Below, one piece after another: positions 17,679-26,185 of a DNA stretch of 64,000 nucleotides; the stretch's first letter is position 1; each line of letters starts with the position of its first letter. Made by a program: the position numbers and the translations under genes. Source of the stretch: Flavobacteriales bacterium (GTDB taxonomy: Bacteria; Bacteroidota; Bacteroidia; Flavobacteriales_G; Salibacteraceae); the NCBI GenBank assembly GCA_018660685.1, contig JABJJW010000010.1:97990-161989 (forward strand). The letters are read 5' to 3'. The notes under the pieces were generated by a model. It saw nothing but the letters and a program-made list of their open reading frames with translations. It ran no database searches and had not been told where the DNA came from.

Positions 17679-18490
17679 AGGCTTGACTTCAATTGTTCCC
17701 AATCCATGGAGAATGGTTCGGGCACAAATGTATAAGGCACTTTGAAGTTTTCACTTGCTGCAACCCGTGAGTCATTGTTTGGATGGCTCATGATCCATTC
17801 AAGGTATTCGCCATAGTCTGCCTTTTCTTCGCTCAGCTTCCGAAAGAATTCCGCAAGGGCCAATGGATCAATCCCGGAATCTAGCAGGAGCTTCATCCCG
17901 AATTCATCGGCATCTTGTTCTTGCAAACGGCTGAAATAGGAAGACGCCAGCGTCTTGTAGATATCGTGCATGACAGTTGCGTCACCACCTGTGATCACTC
18001 CAATCAAGATTGACATGCCAATTTCAGCAACCAATTTATCCACGACGTGTTGCTCCTCAACATGGCCAATTTCATGTGCCAGAACTGCGGATAGCTGTTC
18101 TGGAGATTCACAAAAGTCAACCAGCCCTGTGAAGACTACGATGTTGGCTCCGGGAAAAGTGAGCGCATTGACCATCGGATCATCAACGAGATAGAATTTG
18201 TAGTTGTATGCTGAGCTATCGACTTGAGACAGAAGTCTAGACTGAATGACGCTAAAAGCTGAATCAAAACGCTCCGATTCAGCGAGGGTGTGCCCAGCGA
18301 GTACCATGTCGAGCATCGCTTCGCCCAACTTCTCCTCCTGTTCGATAGAGAGACCTATTCTCTCAGTGCCGTCGAACCAACCGTCCGTGAAATTTTTCGG
18401 GAGAAGCTCAACCACGAGGATACCAACTACCCAGATGAGCAAGAAGCCACCTAGTAGTTTCACCAAATCTGTAAGGAGACTTTTATTCAA
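17675..18490 (-). CDS. M48-family membrane metalloprotease
   Basis: Zinc endopeptidase of the HtpX/Ste24/BepA superfamily. An N-terminal transmembrane helix spans about residues 9-31. The zinc motif HEIGH is at 139-143 in 'AVLAHEIGHVEEQH', the third ligand is in 'RLQEQDADEFG', and 'NALTFPGANIVVFTGL' matches the BepA/LoiP-type strand before the active site. A role in envelope protein quality control is plausible from the family. The start is a TTG overlapping the stop of the upstream DUF4870 gene (TTGA), and its own stop overlaps the next start (GTGA). This tight linkage suggests translational coupling of the three genes. Confidence 0.9.
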   Translation of the reverse strand: MNKSLLTDLVKLLGGFLLIWVVGILVVELLPKNFTDGWFDGTERIGLSIEQEEKLGEAMLDMVLAGHTLAESERFDSAFSVIQSRLLSQVDSSAYNYKFYLVDDPMVNALTFPGANIVVFTGLVDFCESPEQLSAVLAHEIGHVEEQHVVDKLVAEIGMSILIGVITGGDATVMHDIYKTLASSYFSRLQEQDADEFGMKLLLDSGIDPLALAEFFRKLSEEKADYGEYLEWIMSHPNNDSRVAASENFKVPYTFVPEPFSMDWEQLKSSL

Positions 18491-19020
18491 TTTTGGTAAG
18501 GAGAAAGGTTAGCTGGTTCCACGGTTTTTTCACCCTCATAATCAAAGTGGCGGGCTTTACTAAAGACTTGCTCAAAGCTGAATTTGCCAAAAAATACGAA
18601 ATAGTACATTCTTCCTTTTCTCGCACGCACTGCGGCCAGTAGGCTAAATATGAAGTATAGAATGTTTGCCACGATGACCATGATAAGATATCCATAGAAG
18701 ACATCATCTGCTACTCCGTGATTCAATAGCCAAATGTGAATTGACCAGTAGAGCAAGCCCCAGTTTAAAAACGTGGTTGGAAGCTGAGAAAGCAAGCTTT
18801 GTAATGTGTGAAAATGAATAAACCTGCTTTTTCGCCTATTAATGTAGAAATAGATGACGGCAGCAATTAGGTTGATAATTGGTAGCGGCAGTGCAACGGC
18901 TACGGCAGCAAACATCATCAAATACGCACCCATCGCATCCTCTCTTTCTCTCTCTGAAATCTCATCCGGTTGCGGCAATGGATGATACTTCTCTGCTTTT
19001 ATTCCCTCTTCTTCTACCAT
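18487..19020 (-). CDS. DUF4870-type membrane protein
   Basis: 177 residues with a polar N-terminus and then four hydrophobic segments (about 30-58, 80-100, 105-130 and a weak one after 140). The stretch 'LPIINLIAAVIYFYINRRKSRFIHFHTLQSLLSQL' matches the DUF4870/TIC20-like pattern, in which a helix pair is joined by a basic F-H-x-x-Q loop. Function is unknown. It lies 45 bp downstream of the tandem DUF4389 gene and overlaps the M48 protease start by 4 nt, so these envelope genes appear to form one unit. Confidence 0.75.
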   Translation of the reverse strand: MVEEEGIKAEKYHPLPQPDEISEREREDAMGAYLMMFAAVAVALPLPIINLIAAVIYFYINRRKSRFIHFHTLQSLLSQLPTTFLNWGLLYWSIHIWLLNHGVADDVFYGYLIMVIVANILYFIFSLLAAVRARKGRMYYFVFFGKFSFEQVFSKARHFDYEGEKTVEPANLSPYQN

Positions 19021-19065
19021 ATCTTATTTCATTAATTCTTATTCGTCTATTGCTCAACGCGAAGT

Positions 19066-19809
19066 CTAGTCCCTTTTTTCTTCGTCTGGAAAACCCTCGC
19101 TCGTGCCCGAACTCTCCTCTGTAGAGTCAGGCCCTGGATCAGGTTCTGGTGTCGGCTCTGGATCAGCTGCTGGATCTGGCTCAGGCGCAGGTGTTGGTGT
19201 TGGATTCGTCGCTAACCCCTCGTCAGGAGCTCCAGAAAACGGTGGATATGTTGGGGTCATATATGCCATATAAAGTGAAACTCGCTGACTCCAACGTAAA
19301 TACATCATCGAGAAATTAAACATCGACTCAGGATAACGACCGGTAAACAAAACCGCCCACCATGCTATGAATTGAACAATAGCAACAGCGTACCCTAGAA
19401 GGCCAAGGACGATGCCGTGTGGAATGAGAACATATATCCATCCGAATAGCCCCCGCAATAGAATCGAGCTTCGTGAGAGCGTTTCTGGGTATTCAACGTC
19501 AAACGTTGTGTGTTCATCCGTAGCATTCAAGCCAAAAGCAGGATAGCCATCGCTGAGATTCATTATTCTAGCACTAAGTCGAACTCCCCATCTCATATAT
19601 TTCACCTGAAATTCAAACCAGCTTTGTGGATACCTTCCTGTGAAGAGTATGACCCAAAAAGCCAAGAATTGAAGTACACCTGCTGCTATCCCAACGAAAA
19701 GGAGCAGGAAAATATGCGGCAACACGATGTAAAAAAGTCCAAAGAACGATCGAAGCAACAACTCACCTCTCGAGTAAGTCTCCTGTCGCTTTATTTCATA
19801 TGTCATCAT
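19066..19809 (-). CDS. Membrane protein with two tandem DUF4389 domains and a Pro/Glu/Asp-rich tail
   Basis: Two related copies of a DUF4389-like unit are visible. The first runs 'LLLRSFFGLFYIVLPHIF...FWVILFTGRYPQSWFEF' and the second 'ILLRGLFGWIYVLIPHGI...WWAVLFTGRYPESMFNF'. Each has two transmembrane helices, so four in all. The last 50 or so residues are a low-complexity tail of P, E, D, T and A followed by 'GFPDEEKRD', probably disordered and cytosolic. The frame extends to 19857, but start codons ATG-ATG at 19809/19806 place 'MTYEIKRQETYSRGELLLRS' first and give a normal protein. It appears to be the first gene of the run leading down to acs. Function is unknown. Confidence 0.8.
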   Translation of the reverse strand: MMTYEIKRQETYSRGELLLRSFFGLFYIVLPHIFLLLFVGIAAGVLQFLAFWVILFTGRYPQSWFEFQVKYMRWGVRLSARIMNLSDGYPAFGLNATDEHTTFDVEYPETLSRSSILLRGLFGWIYVLIPHGIVLGLLGYAVAIVQFIAWWAVLFTGRYPESMFNFSMMYLRWSQRVSLYMAYMTPTYPPFSGAPDEGLATNPTPTPAPEPDPAADPEPTPEPDPGPDSTEESSGTSEGFPDEEKRD

Positions 19810-20080
19810 AGTTGGTATAGTTTGGTGAGTCAATAATAGCTCATCATGCCAAAACAATATTTTAACTTTTTATGAAAGGTAATTTTGAGTGGTGAACACG
19901 GTACTATCTGGTACGTTTATGTCAGCGAGGCTAAAAACTTGAAATAAGAAATTGATCAATATGGATTTGTTTCCGAGTTGATCATAGCGCTCTAAAACTC
20001 TTACACTCATTTCATTCATCAAAAGCGTCGGATACAATTCGATTGAATTAAATTCGCGGCACAGAAAACAGAAAGTATTC

Positions 20081-21472
20081 ATGGATTTTGACTTGATATT
20101 ATTAGGCAGCGGACCTGGGGGTTACGTAGCCGCAATTAGAGCTTCTCAGCTCGGTCTTAAAACAGCAATCGTAGAACGAGAATCGCTCGGCGGTATTTGC
20201 CTGAATTGGGGCTGTATCCCAACGAAAGCGCTTTTAAAAAGTGCTCAAGTGTTTGACTACCTCAATCACGCAGGTGATTATGGAATCACTGTAAAGGACG
20301 CTTCTGCTGACTTCGGTGGAGTTGTTTCTCGCAGTCGCTCCGTTGCCGAGGCAATGAGTAAAGGCGTCGAGTTCCTTATGAAAAAGAACAAGATTGAGGT
20401 CATCATGGGAAGTGGAAAGCTACTTGCCGCTGGTAAACTTGAAGTCACAGATGCCAAAGGAGGAAAGAAAGAAGTTACCGCAAAAAGCATCATCGTTGCG
20501 ACAGGAGCTAGATCACGAGAACTTCCTCATATCAAGCAAGATGGAAAGAATATCATCGGTTATCGAGAAGCGATGACACTTCCTAAGCAACCGAAGTCAA
20601 TGGTTGTAATGGGATCTGGAGCTATCGGATCTGAGTTCGCTTACTTCTACCAAACAATGGGAACTGAGGTCACACTGATCGAATTCATGGACAATGTTGT
20701 CCCTGTGGAGGATGAAGAAGTTAGCAAGCAACTTGGCCGTTCGTTCAAAAAGTCTGGAATGAAGGTCATGACAGGAACAGAAGTAACCGAGGTGAAAACC
20801 GGAGCGAAAGGATGTAAAGTGTCTTGGAAGGACAAAAAAGGAAAAGAAGGCACGATTGACTGTGATATAGTTCTCTCTGCTGTTGGCGTTATTTCAAATA
20901 TTGAAGGAATTGGTTTAGAAGATGTTGGTGTTGCCACAGACAAAGGCAAGATCATGGTCAACGACCACTATGAAACCAACATCCCAGGTGTATTTGCAAT
21001 TGGAGATTGTGTTCCTGGTCAGGCTTTAGCGCATGTTGCTTCCGCTGAGGGAATCATTTGCGTTGAGAAGATTGTTGGACAAAACCCAGAACCACTTGAT
21101 TACGGCAACATCCCAGGATGCACTTATTGTTCTCCTGAAGTTGCGAGCGTTGGAATGACTGAAAAGGCTGCCAAAGAAGCTGGTTATGAACTCAAGGTTG
21201 GCAAGTTTCCATTCAGTGCTTCTGGTAAAGCAAAAGCAGCTGGACATGCTGATGGGTTCGTCAAACTGATTTTTGATGCCAAGTATGGCGAGCTCTTAGG
21301 AGGCCATATGATTGGATACAATGTCACTGAGCTGATCGCTGAAATTGTTGCGGTTAGAAAACTTGAAACTACGGGACATGAACTCATCAAAACTGTTCAC
21401 CCTCACCCAACGATGAGTGAAGCGGTAATGGAAGCGGCTGCAGCTGCTTACGATGAGGTGATTCACTTGTAG
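20081..21472 (+). CDS. lpdA: Dihydrolipoyl dehydrogenase (E3)
   Basis: FAD flavoenzyme that reoxidises dihydrolipoamide in the pyruvate, 2-oxoglutarate and branched-chain dehydrogenase complexes, reducing NAD+. The FAD motif GSGPGGY is at 9-15, the redox disulfide pair Cys40/Cys45 is in 'GGICLNWGCIPTKALL', an NAD-binding motif 'VVMGSGAIGSEFAYF' follows, and 'FAIGDC' is the second FAD contact. The C-terminal interface carries 'HPHPTMSEAV' with the His-Glu catalytic pair. Length 463 is standard. A hairpin terminator follows 20 nt after the stop. No E1 or E2 gene is adjacent. Confidence 0.97.
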   Translation: MDFDLILLGSGPGGYVAAIRASQLGLKTAIVERESLGGICLNWGCIPTKALLKSAQVFDYLNHAGDYGITVKDASADFGGVVSRSRSVAEAMSKGVEFLMKKNKIEVIMGSGKLLAAGKLEVTDAKGGKKEVTAKSIIVATGARSRELPHIKQDGKNIIGYREAMTLPKQPKSMVVMGSGAIGSEFAYFYQTMGTEVTLIEFMDNVVPVEDEEVSKQLGRSFKKSGMKVMTGTEVTEVKTGAKGCKVSWKDKKGKEGTIDCDIVLSAVGVISNIEGIGLEDVGVATDKGKIMVNDHYETNIPGVFAIGDCVPGQALAHVASAEGIICVEKIVGQNPEPLDYGNIPGCTYCSPEVASVGMTEKAAKEAGYELKVGKFPFSASGKAKAAGHADGFVKLIFDAKYGELLGGHMIGYNVTELIAEIVAVRKLETTGHELIKTVHPHPTMSEAVMEAAAAAYDEVIHL

Positions 21473-21492
21473 AGTACACAATTCAGAATACG

Positions 21493-21518
21493 AAAGGCTC
21501 GCCAGTGGCGGGCCTTTT
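21493..21518 (+). terminator. Rho-independent terminator after lpdA
   Basis: AAAGGCTCGCC pairs with GGCGGGCCTTTT around a three-base loop, with a T run on the plus strand. The A run on the other side may let it also serve the convergent VIT1-type gene, whose stop overlaps it. Confidence 0.85.
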
Positions 21519-22218
21519 ATGTTAGAAGATGTTCCAACAAATCACCCGCGAAAAAGGCAAGCAACGCTGCTGCTAAGCCCAACCCTACAGTTTCTAATAT
21601 TTCTCTGAGTTGGCTTGACTGTGTCACATAGCTCTTCATCCACCCAATGAGCATGAACGCGATTGAGGTGATGATTGCCGAAGTGATAAACTTATCGATT
21701 TGAACTTCCGCTACATAGTCGTAGATGTAAATGGATAAGGGAATAAAACCAAAAATGTTGAAGCTTATGAAAGTGGCCAACCCAATCATGAACGGAGGTT
21801 TCTTCTCTTCAATCATTTCTAGTTCATGCTTCATCATTACATCAACCCAACGATCCTCGTTTTCCGTAATCTTAGAAACTACTTTATCGAGCATCTCTCC
21901 TTCGAAGCCCATATCACTAAAAATGCCTTCTACTTCCGCTACTTCCAAATGTGGAACTTCCTCAATTTCTTGATATTCACGACGCTTTTCTTTTTGGAAG
22001 CGATCCTTTTCCGATTTGGCGCCTAAGTAGGCACCGACGGACATCGAAAACCCATCTGCTATGAGATTGGCGACTCCTAGAATGATGACAATTGTATTTG
22101 GCAGTCCCGCACCTTCTGAACCTGCCACTACAGCAAATGTGGTGATGCAGCCATCGATGCCCCCATATACCACTTCTCCGAGGTGTTCTTGTATCCAGTT
22201 TCTCGAGCGTTGGGTCAT
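21517..22218 (-). CDS. VIT1/CCC1-family iron/manganese transporter
   Basis: Membrane transporter of the vacuolar iron transporter family, which moves Fe2+ or Mn2+ out of the cytosol in exchange for protons. The family signature is clear: '[22 protein letters not shown]', '[21 protein letters not shown]', and a cytosolic Glu-rich hairpin (about residues 75-130: '[20 protein letters not shown]...[15 protein letters not shown]') equivalent to the metal-binding domain. Three C-terminal helices follow. Length 233 is normal. It begins inside the stop of the upstream lipoprotein gene (ATGA overlap), so the two are coupled. Confidence 0.92.
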   Translation of the reverse strand: MTQRSRNWIQEHLGEVVYGGIDGCITTFAVVAGSEGAGLPNTIVIILGVANLIADGFSMSVGAYLGAKSEKDRFQKEKRREYQEIEEVPHLEVAEVEGIFSDMGFEGEMLDKVVSKITENEDRWVDVMMKHELEMIEEKKPPFMIGLATFISFNIFGFIPLSIYIYDYVAEVQIDKFITSAIITSIAFMLIGWMKSYVTQSSQLREILETVGLGLAAALLAFFAGDLLEHLLT

Positions 22219-22679
22219 TTTGTTCTCAATAGCTGATAACTCTGTTCTTCTTTACTCGGGTTTCCATTTCCAATCAGCGTAATAGTCAGAGCAGAATCTG
22301 AATCTAGCTGATAAATTATTTTGGATGGGAAATCATGATCCTCATTTTGAAAAACAAATACTTGGCCGTCACTGTGTTTCATCGCAAAGGTGTATGGGCC
22401 ATTATCACCATAGACAGCCGTGAATCCAGGAATACCCTGGTATTCTTCTAGAAACAGATATTCCTTAAATACTGTATCACCCTCCGACACATGGTATCCA
22501 AACCCTTCAAAACGATGCTTGTTCCACATCCAGTGTTCTACGACTTCTACATCGTCAAGCGTACCACTCCATTTGCCACTAATCCATTGAAAGCCATCTC
22601 GAAATTCGTTTTCTTTCGGACCGCATGAAAAGGCCATTGCAGCCAATAAGATTGTGAGGAGTACAGATCTGTGTGACAC
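22215..22679 (-). CDS. Small lipoprotein, DUF6265-like
   Basis: 154 residues with a lipoprotein signal peptide ('[13 protein letters not shown]'; Cys about residue 19). The mature domain contains '[23 protein letters not shown]', '[21 protein letters not shown]' and '[18 protein letters not shown]', a beta-rich lipocalin-like pattern found in DUF6265-type proteins of unknown function. It is coupled by a 4-nt overlap to the VIT1-type transporter gene, which is the only clue to its role. Confidence 0.7.
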   Translation of the reverse strand: MSHRSVLLTILLAAMAFSCGPKENEFRDGFQWISGKWSGTLDDVEVVEHWMWNKHRFEGFGYHVSEGDTVFKEYLFLEEYQGIPGFTAVYGDNGPYTFAMKHSDGQVFVFQNEDHDFPSKIIYQLDSDSALTITLIGNGNPSKEEQSYQLLRTK

Positions 22680-22728
22680 GTATCAAATTTAGAAAACCAA
22701 GAACGAAAGCGACGATATTTGACAGCTA

Positions 22729-23676
22729 ATGAGAATTGTCTTCTACGGTACACCCGATTTTGCAGTAGCTAGTCTATCAGCCCTCGTCGAGAACGGTCAC
22801 AATGTTGTTGCGGTTGTAACTGCCCCAGATAGACCTGCAGGCAGGGGTCATAAAATGCTTCCTTCTGCGGTTAAGATCTATTCAGAGTCCAAAAAACTAC
22901 CGGTGATGCAGCCTACCAATTTGAAATCGGAGGATTTTATAAATGAACTCACATCATATTCACCGGACATTCAGATTGTAGTGGCCTTTAGAATGTTGCC
23001 TAAAACGGTTTGGGATTTACCACCACTAGGAACATTCAATGTTCACGCTGCACTCTTACCGAACTATCGAGGAGCAGCTCCGATCAATTGGGCCATTATA
23101 AATGGGGAAGTTGAGACTGGCGTTTCGACCTTCAAATTGCAGCATGAAATTGATACCGGCAGTATCCTTCTTCAAGAGAAGGCTTCTATAGGTGAAGATG
23201 AAACTGCTGGCGAACTCTACAATCGTTTAATGAACCTCGGGGCCTCCCTCCTGCTTGAGTCACTCAATTTGATTGATTCTGGGAATTATGAGTTAGTTCC
23301 TCAAGTAGTTGAGGAGCATCACAAAGTAGCGCCAAAAATTTTCAAGGCCGACTGTGAAATTGATTGGAGTCGATCGAAGAAGGAAATTCATGACTTCGTC
23401 AGAGGCTTGAATCCGTTTCCTGGAGCCTTCACTTACTTCGAGCATCAGGGCGTTACGGATCGAATGAAGGTTCTGAGCGTTAGACCAATTGATTCAAGTC
23501 AAACAGGCGAACTTGGATCCGTTCTAATTGAGGACTCACGCATTTTAGTTCAATGCTCGGATGGCTGTGTTGAGCTGCTCGATATTCAGTTACCTGGAAA
23601 GAGACAGCAAAATGCCAACGATTTTGTTTTGGGGAACAGAACCCTTCTCGAGCAAGCGAGACTCATCGTAAAATAA
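22729..23676 (+). CDS. fmt: Methionyl-tRNA formyltransferase
   Basis: Formylates initiator Met-tRNA with 10-formyl-THF. The Rossmann-type N-terminal domain starts 'MRIVFYGTPDFA'. The catalytic set is present: Asn104 and His106 in 'FNVHAALLPNYRGAAPINWAI', and Asp142 in 'HEIDTGSILL', each two positions before the E. coli numbering (Asn106, His108, Asp144). The C-terminal OB-like tRNA-binding domain follows from about residue 205. Length 315 is standard. No peptide deformylase gene is adjacent. It is a single gene divergent from the lipoprotein/VIT1 pair. Confidence 0.96.
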   Translation: MRIVFYGTPDFAVASLSALVENGHNVVAVVTAPDRPAGRGHKMLPSAVKIYSESKKLPVMQPTNLKSEDFINELTSYSPDIQIVVAFRMLPKTVWDLPPLGTFNVHAALLPNYRGAAPINWAIINGEVETGVSTFKLQHEIDTGSILLQEKASIGEDETAGELYNRLMNLGASLLLESLNLIDSGNYELVPQVVEEHHKVAPKIFKADCEIDWSRSKKEIHDFVRGLNPFPGAFTYFEHQGVTDRMKVLSVRPIDSSQTGELGSVLIEDSRILVQCSDGCVELLDIQLPGKRQQNANDFVLGNRTLLEQARLIVK

Positions 23677-23705
23677 AAACACCCACCTGGTTTCCCAAGT
23701 AGGTG
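23677..23705 (-). terminator. Rho-independent terminator between fmt and the PDZ/T9SS gene
   Basis: Minus strand CACCTACTTGG and CCAGGTGGGTG pair over 11 positions (two G-T pairs) around a GAAA loop and are followed by TTTTTATTTT. It lies 22 nt past the stop of the gene ending at 23728. It could also stop fmt transcripts, though there is no T run on the plus strand. Confidence 0.8.
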
Positions 23706-23727
23706 CATTAAAGAATGTGTCGATCAA

Positions 23728-25134
23728 TTACTGCTTCACAATCTTAGAAACTTTTCCTTGACCGTTTTGTGTAATTGTTAAGATGTAGACGCCTGAGTCA
23801 GTGTCCTCAATATCGTACTCATTCGAGAACAGACCCTCAAAGTCCTCCACATTTTCTTCAACTATTTTACGACCATTCGCATCAAAAACTTTCAGTTGCA
23901 TGTCACCTGGTTCTGGAAGTTCAAATTTCACGCGGAACTGACCGTCATTTGGATTTGGAGTGATGATTAATCCATCGACTTCAAGCGTGTTGTCTGTAGT
24001 AAACTCGCCATCCGTTTTGGAAGCAAAGTCTTCTATTTCATCATTCTCCATTTCCTTGACATCTACAAACTTGAATCTGTATGACTTTTTCATGTGAGGA
24101 TGATGTGGATGCGACATCTTCTGAAAAAGATCTACATCCGCCTTACTTCCTAAACTGATGGTTTCTTTCATTTTCTTTCCTTCTCGTTCGAATTCTACTT
24201 TGAGATCGTCACCAGGTTCAAGATCTCGAATAATTTCAACGAGTTCACCTACGTCTTCGACTTCCTGATCATTCAATTCAAATATTCTGTCTCCTTCTTC
24301 CAGATCGCTTTCTTCAGCGGCGCTTTCTTCAAAAATCTTGGTGATTCGTACGCCACCTCCTTCTTCAACACTTTTTCCTTCGATTCCTAAAAACGCTTTC
24401 TTTTCGAGGTCCTCATGTCTTCGCTCCAACATTTCATCCCTCTCAAATTCGAAGTCAAATTCAAAATCGAAATCACCGTCCTCGTCGATGTACTGATTGA
24501 AATGCTTGATTCGGTGATGTTGTTCACCTAATTGGGTAGATAGATTCTCCTGCTTTCCATCTCGCACGTAGCTAATTTCCACTTCTTCGCCGGGTTCATG
24601 ACTTCTGATTGCCTTGGCCAACGAGCTAAAATCTGGAGTGCTCTCGCCTCCAATTGAAGTAATTATATCACCTTCCTTCAATCCAGCTTTTTCAGCCGAA
24701 GAACCTCCAACAACGTTCTCAATTAAGGAGCCTTGCTCGATGTCATACTCCTCTAGATCATCGCCTTCAATCTTTGTTGCGACAACCCCCAGAAATGCAG
24801 ATGGCTTTCCTTCCATATGCCATGCGCCTGGAGTGTCAGGCATTGCCCTCATTCGATGGCGGTACCTTGGATGAGGTGTGCCATTTTGGTGACGGCGAAT
24901 TACAATCTCCAAATCGGTTTCTTCAATATCGCGGACGGCTTCCTCGAGGATCATTTCGATTTCCTCGACCATCTCTTCTAATTCTCCATCTATATTAGAT
25001 CGATTTAGTTCGATCTCTTGGGTAGACGTGCTGGTCTTACCATCTTCGGTAACTTCAATTTCTACTCGAACACGTTTCTGAGGTGATTGATCCTGGGCAT
25101 TGGATATGATCACAATGCCTAAGGCTAACATCAT
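23728..25134 (-). CDS. Secreted two-PDZ-domain protein with T9SS sorting domain
   Basis: Exported protein without an obvious catalytic domain. A cleavage region ends 'VIISNAQ'. An acidic helical stretch (about 45-85) follows, then a first PDZ domain ('FLGVVATKIEG...SSAEKAGLKEGDIITSIGG'), a second PDZ ('FLGIEGKSVEEGGGVRITKI...ESDLEEGDRIFELN'), and a C-terminal T9SS sorting domain ('ITPNPNDGQFRVKFEL...SGVYILTITQNGQGKVSKIVKQ'). The ATG pair at 25134 gives a signal peptide without positive charge. An in-frame ATT at 25179 would give a normal lysine-bearing leader (see findings). A terminator follows. A scaffolding role is inferred only. Confidence 0.82.
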   Translation of the reverse strand: MMLALGIVIISNAQDQSPQKRVRVEIEVTEDGKTSTSTQEIELNRSNIDGELEEMVEEIEMILEEAVRDIEETDLEIVIRRHQNGTPHPRYRHRMRAMPDTPGAWHMEGKPSAFLGVVATKIEGDDLEEYDIEQGSLIENVVGGSSAEKAGLKEGDIITSIGGESTPDFSSLAKAIRSHEPGEEVEISYVRDGKQENLSTQLGEQHHRIKHFNQYIDEDGDFDFEFDFEFERDEMLERRHEDLEKKAFLGIEGKSVEEGGGVRITKIFEESAAEESDLEEGDRIFELNDQEVEDVGELVEIIRDLEPGDDLKVEFEREGKKMKETISLGSKADVDLFQKMSHPHHPHMKKSYRFKFVDVKEMENDEIEDFASKTDGEFTTDNTLEVDGLIITPNPNDGQFRVKFELPEPGDMQLKVFDANGRKIVEENVEDFEGLFSNEYDIEDTDSGVYILTITQNGQGKVSKIVKQ

Positions 25135-25279
25135 CGAAAAGACTACTTCCGCGACGTTTTGTTTGGTAATGGTTTTAATGCTAAACGGTTTTGATGAATC
25201 TCAAAAATAAAAAGGCCTGTCGGTCAATTCGTTAAAAGAAAGTTTACAAGTGTGAAACGGTGTGAAAGGTTAAGTTTGG

Positions 25280-26185
25280 ATGATGAAATCAGTAATGCTC
25301 GGGCTGACAATATTCTTTTGTACGTCGCTGCAGGCGCAAGAAGTCTTGATTTTAGGAGTTGCCCAGGATGCTGGCCATCCTCAGGCAGACTGTCACAAAA
25401 ATTGCTGCGCCTCTGTTCATGACGGAACAGCCGATCCACACCTGGTTTCGAGCCTTGCCATAAGCGACGGGCTATCATTTTGGATCATTGATGCTACTCC
25501 CGATTTCCCGGAACAATTACGAATTGCCCAAGGGGCATTTGAAGGTCAATCGTTCAGCGGCGTCATTCTAACGCATGCTCATATTGGCCATTACACAGGG
25601 TTGATGTACTTGGGGCGAGAAGCAATGGGAGCCAAATCGGTTCCGGTGTTCGTCATGCCAAGGATGAAGAGTTACTTAGAAAACAATGGCCCCTGGAGTC
25701 AGCTTGTTGAATTAAAAAACATTCAGCTCATCCAGATGATTGACAATGAGCGGGTCAAACTTGGTGAATATTTAACGTTGACTCCAATACTAGTCCCTCA
25801 TCGGGATGAGTTCTCCGAGACCGTTGGCTTTAGCGTTGCTTCCAATGAAAAAAACTTGCTTTTCATTCCTGACATCGACAAATGGGATCGCTGGCATCTA
25901 TCACTTGATCAGATAATCGGGGAATACGACCACTTACTTCTTGATGGGACGTTCTACGATGGTCGTGAGCTTCCTGGCAGGAATATGGAAGAGATACCTC
26001 ATCCTTTCGTGGTGGAAACCAATGAGCTTTTAAAGGCCCTTTCGCTCGAAGAAAAAGAGAAGGTTCAATTCATTCACTTGAATCACACCAATCCATTATT
26101 AAATCAGGATTCGAAAGAATATCAAGAAGTAATGCTGAGTGGATACCGAGTCGCTCGAAGAGGAGATTTGATTACGCTTTATTAA
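25280..26185 (+). CDS. Secreted PqqB-like metallo-beta-lactamase-fold protein
   Basis: A signal peptide ('SVMLGLTIFFCTSLQAQ', cleavage about residue 20) is followed by an MBL fold. PqqB-type features are the start 'LILGVAQDAGHPQADC' with a cysteine cluster ('CHKNCC', 38-43) and the metal motif THAHIGH (His99, His101, His104). In that motif Gly103 replaces the Asp of the usual HxHxDH. Later 'FIPDIDKW' and 'LLDGTFY' supply probable ligands. No other pyrroloquinoline quinone genes are nearby and the protein is exported, so a role in PQQ synthesis is unlikely. The 3' end overlaps the DEAD-box gene by 14 nt, convergently. Confidence 0.8.
   Translation: MMKSVMLGLTIFFCTSLQAQEVLILGVAQDAGHPQADCHKNCCASVHDGTADPHLVSSLAISDGLSFWIIDATPDFPEQLRIAQGAFEGQSFSGVILTHAHIGHYTGLMYLGREAMGAKSVPVFVMPRMKSYLENNGPWSQLVELKNIQLIQMIDNERVKLGEYLTLTPILVPHRDEFSETVGFSVASNEKNLLFIPDIDKWDRWHLSLDQIIGEYDHLLLDGTFYDGRELPGRNMEEIPHPFVVETNELLKALSLEEKEKVQFIHLNHTNPLLNQDSKEYQEVMLSGYRVARRGDLITLY

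Noticed and set aside
19870..20082. 70-codon minus-strand frame in the gap before lpdA
   Set aside because: It overlaps the lpdA start, has no homology I recognise, no signal or membrane segment, and composition like non-coding DNA. The 271-bp gap is better explained as the divergent promoter region.
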